Origin: JASGDN01 sp049841275
Lineage (GTDB): Bacteria; Chloroflexota; Chloroflexia; Thermomicrobiales; UBA6265
Assembly (NCBI GenBank): GCA_049841275.1
Contig: JASGDN010000038.1
Span: 1-64,000, forward strand
Direction of reading: 5' to 3'
DNA: 64,000 nucleotides
Position numbers and translations under genes: made by a program. The notes under the pieces are model-generated. The model did not search any database. It saw only the letters and a list, made by a program, of their open reading frames with translations, and was not told the DNA's origin. The first letter of the stretch is position 1, and every line of letters starts with the position of its first letter. Shown one piece after another: positions 1 to 7,824 of this stretch.

Positions 1-191
1 ACCACCTGCTCGACGCCCTCGTAGACGCTGAACATCTCGTCCAGCGTCGGCGGCAATGGCAGGCCGACCACGCCGATGATCGTCCGCTCCTCGCCATCGA
101 TCAGGTGGGCGTGCAGCCCCAGTTCTTCCACGCGCGCCACGACCGGATCGATCAGTTCGCGCCCGGCCCCGGTCTTCATCACGATAATCAC
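1..191 (-). CDS. DAHP-synthase-type N-terminal domain protein, partial (C-terminus beyond window start)
   Basis: Only the first 63 codons are visible; the rest lies outside the window. The translation starts VIIVMKTGAGRELIDPVV and continues with ARVEELGLHAHLIDGEERT and IIGVVGLPLPPTLDEMF. This matches, residue by residue in most positions, the first 65 residues of the aroF product encoded just upstream on the same strand (start 1477). That module is the ferredoxin-like regulatory domain found at the N-terminus of type I-beta 3-deoxy-7-phosphoheptulonate synthases. The GTG start at 191 follows an AGGAG about eight bases upstream. It is most likely a second, tandem DAHP synthase, but the same module may be joined to another enzyme; the catalytic barrel cannot be seen. 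Confidence 0.75.
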   Translation of the reverse strand, partial: MIIVMKTGAGRELIDPVVARVEELGLHAHLIDGEERTIIGVVGLPLPPTLDEMFSVYEGVEQV

Positions 192-373
192 GGTCTTGCT
201 CCTGATCCTGTCTTGCTGGACCTGACGTTCGATCGTCCTCGCCGCCCGCGACGGAGCGGGCGTGCGCGGCTCGTCCCATCACGGGACGCCTGCTCGACGT
301 GGACGTGCATGGCAGGAGTGTACAGCGGAACCCGTGGCGAGTGATAGCGGATCGTGAACGGGGACGATACAGC

Positions 374-405
374 ACGAACGGGAGCCCGGTCCGGCTCCTG
401 TTCGT
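374..405 (-). terminator. Stem-loop downstream of aroF
   Basis: Arms 374-386 and 393-405 pair over 13 bases with one G-T wobble around a six-base loop. The hairpin begins 26 bases past the aroF stop and precedes the next minus-strand gene. There is no clear T run, so termination is inferred from position and stem stability. Confidence 0.5.
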
Positions 406-430
406 CAGATTTCCGGCGCGATTCCGATGC

Positions 431-1477
431 CTACGCGACCGATGCCGTTGTTGCTCCGGGGGCGATGCGGCCGACCGCCTCCGCCACCGCACCGATGCGT
501 GGCATGAGGTCCGCGAACTCCTGGAAGTTCAGTTGCTGCGCGGCGTCGGAGAGGGCGCGATCTGGGTCCGGATGTACCTCGATCATCAGGCCGTCGGCCC
601 CCGCCGCGACCGCCGCCAGCGAGGCGGAGGCGACGTACGCCCGCTTGCCGACCGCGTGGCTCGGGTCGATGAAGACGGGAAGGTGCGAGAGGCTCTGGAT
701 GACGGAGACCGTCGAGATGTCGAGTGTATTGCGCGTCCACGTCTCGAAGGTACGGATGCCACGCTCGCAGAGGATCACGTTCGGATTGCCCTGCGCCATC
801 ACATATTCCGCGGCGAGCAGCCACTCTTCCATCAGCATCGAGAGGCCACGCTTCAGCATCACCGGCTTGCCGGCCTTGCCGACCTCTTCCAGGAGCAGGT
901 AGTTCTGCGCGTTGCGGGCGCCGATCTGGAAGACATCCGTGTACTGGCCGACGACCTCGACGTCGGACGGGGTCATCACTTCCGTGATGAGCTTGAGACC
1001 GGTCTCCTCCCGCGCCTGGGCAAGGATTTCGAGGCCCTTCACACCGAGGCCACGGAACTCGTACGGGGAGGTGCGCGGCTTGTAGGCGCCGCCGCGCAGC
1101 AGGGTCGCGCCGTGGGCCTTCACCCATTTCGCGGTGGAGATCGTCTGCTCCTCGGACTCGACAGAGCAGGGGCCGGCGATGATCGAGACTTCTTCGCTGC
1201 CGATGGTGACGCCGTCTCCCAGGTCGATGATGGTCTTCTGGGGGTGGAAGTCCCAGCCGGCGAGCTTGAACTTCTTCGTGATGCGCACGACGTTGTCGAC
1301 ACCATTCAGCGCGGCGAACTTCTCGTCGAGGTCGGCGGAGAGCGGTGAGCCGACGACGCCGACGATGGTCCGTTCCTCGCCCTCGCTGAGATGGGCGTGC
1401 AGGCCGAGTTCCTCGACTCGCTCGACGACGTGCTTGACCTGTTCCTTGCTCGAACCGGTCTTCATGACGATGATCAT
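431..1477 (-). CDS. aroF: 3-deoxy-7-phosphoheptulonate synthase (DAHP synthase, type I-beta)
   Basis: The enzyme condenses phosphoenolpyruvate with erythrose 4-phosphate, the first step of the shikimate pathway, in the cytoplasm. The 348-residue product has a ferredoxin-like N-terminal domain (about 1-70, MIIVMKTGSSKEQ) and then the DAHP/KDO8P aldolase barrel with RGGAYKPRTSPYEFRGLG, MLKRGLSMLMEEWL and FIDPSHAVGKR. Length and domain order match the Thermotoga/Bacillus-type enzymes, in which the N-terminal domain mediates feedback inhibition. The start at 1477 is chosen because MIIVMK is the domain's conserved beginning and follows an AGGAG; the upstream in-frame ATG adds only unrelated residues. 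It lies between aroH and a second copy of the same N-terminal module, all on one strand. Confidence 0.95.
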   Translation of the reverse strand: MIIVMKTGSSKEQVKHVVERVEELGLHAHLSEGEERTIVGVVGSPLSADLDEKFAALNGVDNVVRITKKFKLAGWDFHPQKTIIDLGDGVTIGSEEVSIIAGPCSVESEEQTISTAKWVKAHGATLLRGGAYKPRTSPYEFRGLGVKGLEILAQAREETGLKLITEVMTPSDVEVVGQYTDVFQIGARNAQNYLLLEEVGKAGKPVMLKRGLSMLMEEWLLAAEYVMAQGNPNVILCERGIRTFETWTRNTLDISTVSVIQSLSHLPVFIDPSHAVGKRAYVASASLAAVAAGADGLMIEVHPDPDRALSDAAQQLNFQEFADLMPRIGAVAEAVGRIAPGATTASVA

Positions 1478-1555
1478 GGCAGTGATGCTCCTGGGTGGGG
1501 ACGGGCAACGATCTTCTGTGGATACTATGCGTCGGGGGAGTAGTGGGCGCAAACA

Positions 1556-1581
1556 CGCCACCGGCAAAATGCCCGGTGGCG
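1556..1581 (-). terminator. Stem-loop after aroH
   Basis: A perfect 9-bp stem (1556-1564 with 1573-1581) closes an eight-base loop, 26 bases after the aroH stop and upstream of aroF. It would terminate or attenuate transcription running from aroH into aroF. There is no T tract. Confidence 0.45.
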
Positions 1582-1606
1582 GTTCGCTTGCGGCAATGGC
1601 GGAATC

Positions 1607-2113
1607 CTAGTTCGCGATACCGGCACTGGTGGTGACCGGGACATCCGCGAGGTCATCGGCGCTGGCGACGTTCACCTCGCCACCGGACCGGAGCTGGGCG
1701 AGTTCCTCGTCGGATACGCCCCATTCCGGGCGAAGCTGCTTCGCGCCCTTCAAATACACGTGGCGGATTTCCGAGGTCGTCTTCGTCGTGTTGACCGTGA
1801 CGAGTACCCGGACGGCCTTCTCCAGCGCGCCGGGCACGTTCATCTCGTGCGCGCACATCATCGGAACTTCCGTCCAGCCGAAGGTACGAGCGGCGAGGGC
1901 CGGGAACATCGCGGTGAGGTCTGGCGAGGTCGTGAAGATGGCGCTGACGATGTCGTCGCTGTCGATCTCGTTGAGCGCAATGAGGACCGTCACCAGTTCC
2001 TGCGTCGCCTCGAGGATGTCCTCTGCCGTGTTGGCGGCGGCAGTCGTCGCGCCACGAATGCCGCGGGCGACGATGGGCTTCGTGGTGGCGGTGGCCGCTT
2101 CCTGTGCTGTCAT
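1607..2113 (-). CDS. aroH: Chorismate mutase, AroH class
   Basis: Converts chorismate to prephenate, the branch towards phenylalanine and tyrosine. The 168-residue product holds a monofunctional AroH-type trimeric mutase: IVARGIRGATTAAANTAEDI at about 14-33, then LIALNEIDSDDIVSAIFTTS and PDLTAMFPALAAR, ending in the core with VLVTVNTTKTTSEIRHVYLKGA. The usual family length is about 125; about 35 extra residues follow the conserved core and look unstructured. The ATG at 2113 precedes a short variable segment. It is upstream of aroF on the same strand but separated by a hairpin, so expression may be only partly shared. Confidence 0.93.
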   Translation of the reverse strand: MTAQEAATATTKPIVARGIRGATTAAANTAEDILEATQELVTVLIALNEIDSDDIVSAIFTTSPDLTAMFPALAARTFGWTEVPMMCAHEMNVPGALEKAVRVLVTVNTTKTTSEIRHVYLKGAKQLRPEWGVSDEELAQLRSGGEVNVASADDLADVPVTTSAGIAN

Positions 2114-2414
2114 CCGGTTCGTGTCTCCGTGTGGCTGGTGTCCGAAAGGCGTGGATGGAGGTGGGCATCCGCGGCGCCCCTCGACGGCTATTGTCCGCAC
2201 CATGATACACGTGGTTTCCATTTGCCGGAACGACGGTGGCGCGGCGACTGGTCCGGCTGGCACTGGGGCCGCGCGGGAATCGGGATGGCTCCGGGGGTTT
2301 CCCAACGCAGACGGGATGGCTACAATGCCGTCACCAGAAGCCCATCGTCGCAAACGGCGACTATATCCGCCCGCATCGCCCGTCGCGTTGCCGGCGCAAG
2401 ACAGGAGCACGCAC
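2114..2414. other. Divergent intergenic region between aroH and the enolase-superfamily gene
   Basis: No gene is supported here. On the plus strand TACAAT at 2321-2326 with TTTCCC at 2298-2303 (17-bp spacer) is a weak promoter candidate for the downstream gene. An AGGAG lies eight bases before the GTG at 2415. No riboswitch or T-box-like motif is recognisable. Confidence 0.4.
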
Positions 2415-3614
2415 GTGAAGATCACGGACATGAAGTGCGCGGTGATTGCGAGCAGCCCGGTCATCCGCATCACCACGGACGAGGGAATTACCGGTTGGGG
2501 GCAGATCGAGACGCCAAAGCCGTACCTGCAACCGGTCGTGATGATGCTGAAGCCGGCGTTGATCGGCAAGGATCCGACGAACGTCGAACGCATCATGCGC
2601 ACCATTCGCTCGCGCGGCGGGTTCAAGCCGTGGGGGTCGGCGGTCTCGGCGATCGAAATGGCGCTGTGGGACATCGCGGGCAAGGCGGCCGGGGTGCCGG
2701 TCTACAAGCTGCTCGGCGGCAAGGTGCGCGACAAGGTCCGGACCTATCGCACGCTCTACCACGAGGTTGACGTCCTGCATACGCCGGAGGATTACGTGCG
2801 CTGGGCGGAGATCGGCAAGGCGTTGCCCGAGAAGTTCACGATGTTCAAGTTGCCGAGTTCGTTCCACTCCTCGATGGTGCGGACCTTCCCCGGCTTCCAC
2901 TATGGCGAGATCCAGGAGGGCGCATCGCATCCCTATCCGGAGCGCGGCCCGATGAGCGAGCGCGGCCTGAGCCACTTGGTGGAGTGCATTACAGCGGCGA
3001 AGAATGCGCTGGGACCGGACTATGGCCTGGCGGTCGATTGCGGTCCGGGTTTCACGCAGCCCGATGCGTTGCGGCTTGCGAAGGCGGTCGAATCGCTGCA
3101 TCTGCTCTGGCTGGAAGACATGCTGACTGGTGACTACAGCCCGTTCGTGAATGCCGATGTCTATCGTGAAGTGACGCGCGCGACCTCGACACCGATCCAC
3201 ACGGGCGAGCAGATCTACCTGCGCCAGAACTACAAGTCGTTGATCGAGGGTCACGCCGTGAACGTGATCGGACCCGATCCGTGCGATGTCGGCGGCATAG
3301 CGGAACTGAAGTGGGTGGCGGAATACGCCGACCTGCATGGGGTTCTTATGGCGCCGCATGGTACGGCGAACGGCATCTTCGGGCTAGCAGCGCATCTGCA
3401 GGTCGGGGCGACGTTGCCGGACAACTTCATCGCCTTCGAATATCCGGCGCGCTTCGAACCGTTCTGGTACGAGATCACCGAGGGGTTCGATGGCGTGCCG
3501 GTGGTGGACGGGCTGTGCGCGGTGCCGGACCGACCGGGCATGGGTGTTGAGTTCATCCCGGAGGCGGCGAAGGAATACCTTTCCGAGGCAGACCGGGACT
3601 TCTTCGACGATTAG
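2415..3614 (+). CDS. Enolase-superfamily enzyme (mandelate racemase / muconate lactonizing family), probable sugar-acid dehydratase
   Basis: The 399-residue product has the two-domain enolase fold. Near residues 70-110 it reads AIEMALWDIAGKAAGVPVYK followed by LLGGKVRDKVRTY, the standard capping/barrel junction. Metal ligands are suggested by AVDCG, LWLEDM and HTGEQ, and MAPHGTANG provides a candidate base histidine. The KxK motif typical of the muconate lactonizing group is not obvious (FTMFKLPSS is in its place), so the chemistry may be closer to dehydratases that use a histidine. The GTG start is selected over far upstream in-frame codons because KITDMKCAVI is the family's usual beginning and an AGGAG precedes it. 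Substrate cannot be assigned. It is transcribed alone towards a convergent flavoprotein gene. Confidence 0.85.
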   Translation: MKITDMKCAVIASSPVIRITTDEGITGWGQIETPKPYLQPVVMMLKPALIGKDPTNVERIMRTIRSRGGFKPWGSAVSAIEMALWDIAGKAAGVPVYKLLGGKVRDKVRTYRTLYHEVDVLHTPEDYVRWAEIGKALPEKFTMFKLPSSFHSSMVRTFPGFHYGEIQEGASHPYPERGPMSERGLSHLVECITAAKNALGPDYGLAVDCGPGFTQPDALRLAKAVESLHLLWLEDMLTGDYSPFVNADVYREVTRATSTPIHTGEQIYLRQNYKSLIEGHAVNVIGPDPCDVGGIAELKWVAEYADLHGVLMAPHGTANGIFGLAAHLQVGATLPDNFIAFEYPARFEPFWYEITEGFDGVPVVDGLCAVPDRPGMGVEFIPEAAKEYLSEADRDFFDD

Positions 3615-3698
3615 GCGATATTCGGTGAGTTTCACGGTGTTGGGGGTGCTGGTCGCGCTGTCGATCCGATGCAGGGTCATCCAGTTTGGCGGAACAAC

Positions 3699-3736
3699 GA
3701 CACGGGACGGGAGCCTGAGCGCTCCCGTCCCGTGTC
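3699..3736. terminator. Bidirectional stem-loop between convergent genes
   Basis: A perfect 16-bp stem (3699-3714 with 3721-3736) has a six-base loop. It sits between the end of the enolase-superfamily gene (3614) and the end of the flavoprotein gene (3749), where it can stop transcription from both sides. Confidence 0.8.
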
Positions 3737-3748
3737 ATGCTGGCGGAT

Positions 3749-4708
3749 TCAGGAGAGGATGGCGGCCCGAGCAGCTTCGGCGCGGTCGAAATCTTCGTTC
3801 ATGAGGTCCCCGTTTATGGCTGCGGCGGTCATCGTGCCGCTTGCCGCGGCGGCCATCACTTGTGTCATCGGATCGGCGACGTTTCCGGCGGCGTAGATGC
3901 CGGGGATCGATGTCCTGCCCATCCGATCGGTTACGACTCGCGAGCCGTAGTCGGTTCGTTCGATCTCCGTGTCCATCGCAGCCAGGATGGACGCATTTGC
4001 GGAGAGTGTCGGGGCAACGACGATTGCCTGGCGGGCGACGATCCTTCCGCTGTGCAGTTCGAAACCGGTGAGATGCCGATTGTCCGGATCGAGAACGAGG
4101 CGGCGCACCATACCATCGATCACGGTCACATCGCGGGAAGCAAGGCGTTCGCGCATCGCCGGTTCGATGGACCTGGTGTGGGTAAAGACGGTCAGGTCTT
4201 CGGTCCACTGGCGGAAGAGGAAAGCCTGGTGAAGGCTTCCCTCACCGGTGACGAGGACGCCGATTGCCTGCTGCCGAACCTCGTAGCCGTGACAGTACGG
4301 GCAGTGGATGACATCCTTGCCCCAGCGTTCGGCGATGCCTGGGATGTCCGGTAACTCGTCGGTGAGGCCGGTCGTGACGAGCAGGCGCCGTCCCTCGATC
4401 GTGGAGCCATCGGTGAGACGCACGGCGGCAATGCGTCTCGTATCGTCCCACTGGGCGGATTCTGCCGTCACGGCATAGATCTGCACGCCATATCTCTCGA
4501 CGTCCTCCCGGCCAATGGCCAACATGTCTGCTGGTGGGAGGCCATCGCGGGAGAGGAAGCCCTGCATGTGGGCGGCGAAGCGATTCCGGGGCATCCCGTT
4601 GTCGAGAACCACGGTCGAACGGCCGGCGCGCCCGAAGGTGAGTGCCGCACTGAGTCCGGCGGCTCCTCCACCCACGACCACGACATCGAAACACTCGTCT
4701 GTCAGCAT
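3749..4708 (-). CDS. Thioredoxin-reductase-like NAD(P)/FAD-dependent oxidoreductase
   Basis: A 319-residue flavoprotein of the TrxB fold. The FAD-binding GGGAAGLS is at 13-20, the redox-active CPYC is at 136-139 (HCPYCHGYE), and the closing FAD motif is IYAAGNVADPMTQ. Length is normal for low-molecular-weight thioredoxin reductases. The second Rossmann motif reads VLVTGEGS rather than GxGxxA, so the electron donor may not be NADPH and the true partner may not be thioredoxin. Related proteins reduce bacillithiol disulfides or small-molecule disulfides. The start MLTDECFDVVVVGG directly precedes the FAD strand. A short perfect dyad at 4771-4785 lies 60 bases upstream and could be an operator. 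Confidence 0.88.
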   Translation of the reverse strand: MLTDECFDVVVVGGGAAGLSAALTFGRAGRSTVVLDNGMPRNRFAAHMQGFLSRDGLPPADMLAIGREDVERYGVQIYAVTAESAQWDDTRRIAAVRLTDGSTIEGRRLLVTTGLTDELPDIPGIAERWGKDVIHCPYCHGYEVRQQAIGVLVTGEGSLHQAFLFRQWTEDLTVFTHTRSIEPAMRERLASRDVTVIDGMVRRLVLDPDNRHLTGFELHSGRIVARQAIVVAPTLSANASILAAMDTEIERTDYGSRVVTDRMGRTSIPGIYAAGNVADPMTQVMAAAASGTMTAAAINGDLMNEDFDRAEAARAAILS

Positions 4709-5059
4709 GCGATAACCCTGAGTCCGGGAACGGCAGGCACCAGGACGATGCCCGCACGTCGGCATGGGTGTGATACAAGGTATCATCTGTATGCCGACCC
4801 GGTACCTGACCGGATGGCGAGCGGTACCGGCGCGAGGCGGTCTGGAAGGTGTCGATCCGGCTCCGTGATGAAGGCCTGCTGGTCGAATGGGGCAATGGCG
4901 GCTTTCGCGGGAAATGGGTAGTTCTCCCCATAGGTTTGGTGAATGGGTGTCGTCATAGTGGACACCGTACACCTGCGGGGCCTCGTGGCCTGGCGCGTTG
5001 TCCCGACCGCTGCCGCATTGCGTACCCTGCCCACGTTGTGGGACCTGGGAGGAGCCGCC
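4709..5059. other. Divergent intergenic region
   Basis: The region between the flavoprotein and CAP-protein genes holds the dyad at 4771-4785. It also contains a 57-codon minus-strand reading frame (4783-4956) with no recognisable domain, which I do not call. The plus-strand gene at 5060 has its own GGAGGAG. Confidence 0.4.
4771..4785. promoter_or_regulatory. Perfect dyad TGATAC-AAG-GTATCA, candidate operator
   Basis: Six-base arms are separated by three bases, upstream of the flavoprotein start at 4708. Compact dyads of this kind are typical of HTH repressor or redox-sensor sites. No regulator gene is adjacent, so the binding protein is unknown. Confidence 0.45.
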
Positions 5060-6903
5060 GTGAAACGTGCGTTCACTCTCCTCATCGTTCTCGCATTTGT
5101 CCTGGTGGCGTCCCAGACGCATCGGTCCGGAATCGGGTCCGTGCATGCCGAGGCGCCGTATTGCCTTGATCGAGAGAATGGGAACCTGCTCAATTACATC
5201 AATACCTATCGGGCAGCCAACGGTCTCCCGGCGCTCATCCCGTCCATAACCCTGGGCGTGGCGGCGGACTATCACAGCCACGACATGGCTGCCAACCTCT
5301 ATGCCGGACACACCGGCACCGATGGGTCGTCTCCGAAGAACCGGATGGGATTCGCTGGCTATCCGGTCTCGCTCGCGGCCTCCACGGGTGAGAGCGTCAC
5401 CTATGTCCATCCCGATGCCGAGGTCCCGGAATATTCGGCCTTCCTTAAGTGGCAGAACAGCCCCAGCAGCAACGCCAGGATGCTCAACCCGAATTTCACG
5501 GCGATCGGGCTTGGACACGCGAAGAATGGCGATGTCGGCCAGACATTCTGGACCGCCACCTACGGAAGTTATTCGGATTCCACCGCGGCCCTATGTGACC
5601 CTGGCGTCACCCCCGGCGTCGCCAACGTCGTTCTGGTGACCGTTCTCGGCTGTCCACCGAGCGAGCACCCGGAGTTGGGCGACTCCGACGACTGCCTTGA
5701 GTACGATGCCCTGGACGGGAAGCTGGTCAACACCGCGACGAACGAAACAATTTCCTTCGAGCAGGCGACGAGACGGCCCCTATCCCACGAGTATCGGTTT
5801 GACAGCGTGCCCAATGGCACGTACCGAGTGGACACAGGCACGTCGGGTGAGCCGTATCTATTGGTCTGGAACGGCGTGCATTCCGGAGATGGGACCCATC
5901 AGGACACCTTCGACGTTTTCGAAGGCAGCAATATCAGCATCGCGGTGTTCATGGTGGATCGTACCGGGCAGCCGCCGACGGTGACGCCGACCGTCACCCC
6001 CACCCCGACCGGCGGTGCACAGGGGATCGTCTCAGGTGACCGGGGTTCCGCCAATTCCGGAATGGGCAGTGTCACGCCACCTGCAACGCGTGCATCGGCC
6101 GAGCATGCGAATGCGAGCGATCCGACGCCGGCCGTCACCGCCACGCCCCCACAGGGGCAGACCGCCGCGATTGCGGTGATCGTCTACCAGTGCCCGGACA
6201 CGGCGAATCCCGAAACGGGTGGCTTCCTGAACTGCGCGGTGGTCGCCGATCCGAAGGGGCTTCTCATCGACACGAAGAGCAATCAGTCGTCCCCCTTCGA
6301 TACCGCTCCGAGACAGGATGACTTGAATCACGTCTACTACTGGGATGAACTCCCGGTGGGCACCTATCGTGTCGATGCCCAATTGCCCGGCAAGCAATGG
6401 GTAACAACCCAGGCCGACGGACTCGCCGTTCCCGTGCATGCGGAGCGGGAGACGTTCGAGGTCAAGCAGGGTGGGGACATGCTTCTGGTGCAGGTCTTCG
6501 TCTACGGCAGTGGGCGTGGTGGGGCCGAGCCAACCGTCACGCCAACCATTACCGTACCTGGCGATCGGGGACAAGTGGACACCGATGGCGACGGCCTCTA
6601 CGATGCCGACGAGACGGACGTGTACCACACCGAGCCTATGAAAGCGGATACCGATGGGGATGCGCCGACGACGGGCAAGAGGTCTTCAGCGGGACGAGCC
6701 CTCTGGATCCGAACAGCATGCCAGATCTGACGAATCGCCAGGATACGGCCGGGGATGGTCTGTACGACGACGATGAGACCAATGTCTACGCCACCGATCC
6801 GATGAATCCGGATACGGATGGCGATGGCGTCGGGGATGGCCAGGAAATCGAGGACGGGACGAATCCCCTCGACCCGTCGCGTCACAACAGTTCCGCCATG
6901 TGA
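5060..6903 (+). CDS. Secreted CAP/SCP-domain protein with thrombospondin type 3-like Ca-binding repeats (frameshifted near 6662)
   Basis: Exported protein. GTG at 5060 follows GGGAGGAG and starts a signal peptide (VKRAFTLLIVLAFVLVASQ). A CAP (cysteine-rich secretory/SCP-like) domain spans about residues 35-180: LLNYINTYRAANGLPAL, DYHSHDMAANLYAGHTG, GESVTYV, FWTATYGSY. Two related repeats follow, each with a CPP/CPD...D..L(E/N)..A...D.K block and a DSVPNGTYRVDT / DELPVGTYRVDA core, joined by Thr/Pro linkers. The C-terminus holds DTDGDG-type repeats. The frame opened at 5060 stops at 6730 because one base is missing at about 6661-6663. Restoring it joins the frame ending at 6903 (DTAGDGLYDDDETNVYATDP, then DTDGDGVGDGQEIEDGTNPL). 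The repaired protein would be about 614 residues; it is probably cell-surface or secreted. Confidence 0.8.
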
Positions 6904-6912
6904 TCGGGCAAT

Positions 6913-6948
6913 GAGCAGGGAGGAACGAGCACTCGTTCCTCCCTGCTC
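6913..6948. terminator. Perfect 17-bp stem-loop between convergent genes
   Basis: GAGCAGGGAGGAACGAG (6913-6929) pairs perfectly with 6932-6948 around a two-base loop. It is placed between the CAP-protein end (6903) and the permease end (6958). Confidence 0.85.
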
Positions 6949-6957
6949 CCTCCTCGG

Positions 6958-7824
6958 CTATCCCTTCATGGATCCGGCCAGCATGCCCTGGATGAAGAAG
7001 CGCCCAAGCAGGACGTAGATCACCAGTGTCGGCAGCGCCGCGATCACGGCGCCGGCCATCACCACGTTCCACGATACCGAGAACGAACCGGAGAGGTTGT
7101 TCAGGGCCACCGTTATTGGTTGCTGGCGCGGATTCGTGATGATCGTCAGGCCAAAGAGAAACTCGTTCCAGATGTTCGTGAACTGGAAGATCCCGACCAC
7201 CACGAAGGCTGGCAGCGAGAGCGGCAACATGATCTGACGGAAGATCGGCCCCAGCCCTGCCCCGTCGACGCGGGCGGCCTCCACGATCTCGTAGGGGATA
7301 CTGGCGAAGTAGTTCCGGAAGATCAGCGTCGTGATCGGGATGCCGTAGATGACGTGGACCACGATCAGGCCCGGAATGCTGCCATAGAGGCCGATGCGGT
7401 TCAGGAACTGGATCAGCGGGATCAGGATGCTCTGATAGGGGATGAACATCCCGAAGAGGATGAGTCCGAAGATGACCTCCGACCCCCGGAACCGCCACTT
7501 CGAGAAGAGATAGCCGTTGATCGCCCCGATCAGCGACGAGATGATCGTCGTCGGGATCACCAGCAGGAAACTCTGGGCGAGGTTGGGGCTCAGTTGCCGC
7601 CAGGCCTCGGCGAATCCGCCCGCCGTGAACGAGGTGGGCAGGTTCCACATCTGGTCGATCGAGACATCGGCGGCGTCCTTCAGGCCGGAGACGACCATCA
7701 CGTACATGGGCATCAGGTAGAAGAGGATCGCCACGGCCAGCACGAGGAAGAGGACGATGCGGCGGACACCGAAGCGGCGCAGTGGACGTGGACGCGCTTG
7801 GACCGGCGCGAGGGATGCGTTCAT
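6958..7824 (-). CDS. Carbohydrate ABC transporter permease, MalG family
   Basis: A 288-residue inner-membrane permease with about six transmembrane segments, beginning after a basic N-terminus (RRFGVRRIVLFLVLAVAILF). The cytoplasmic EAA loop is intact: EIVEAARVDGAGLGPIFRQI followed by MLPLSLP. The ending FIQGMLAGSMKG is typical of MalG/CUT1 permeases. Start 7824 overlaps the stop of the upstream gene by ATGA, implying translational coupling. Its partner permease and binding protein are fused and broken (7821-8951), so this subunit is probably left without a working transporter. No ATPase gene is nearby, as is common when a shared MsiK-like ATPase is used. Confidence 0.92.
   Translation of the reverse strand: MNASLAPVQARPRPLRRFGVRRIVLFLVLAVAILFYLMPMYVMVVSGLKDAADVSIDQMWNLPTSFTAGGFAEAWRQLSPNLAQSFLLVIPTTIISSLIGAINGYLFSKWRFRGSEVIFGLILFGMFIPYQSILIPLIQFLNRIGLYGSIPGLIVVHVIYGIPITTLIFRNYFASIPYEIVEAARVDGAGLGPIFRQIMLPLSLPAFVVVGIFQFTNIWNEFLFGLTIITNPRQQPITVALNNLSGSFSVSWNVVMAGAVIAALPTLVIYVLLGRFFIQGMLAGSMKG

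Noticed and set aside
4783..4956. 57-codon minus-strand frame between the flavoprotein and CAP-protein genes
   Set aside because: No recognisable domain or ribosome site, and its stop codon lies inside the dyad at 4771-4785; kept only as a remark.
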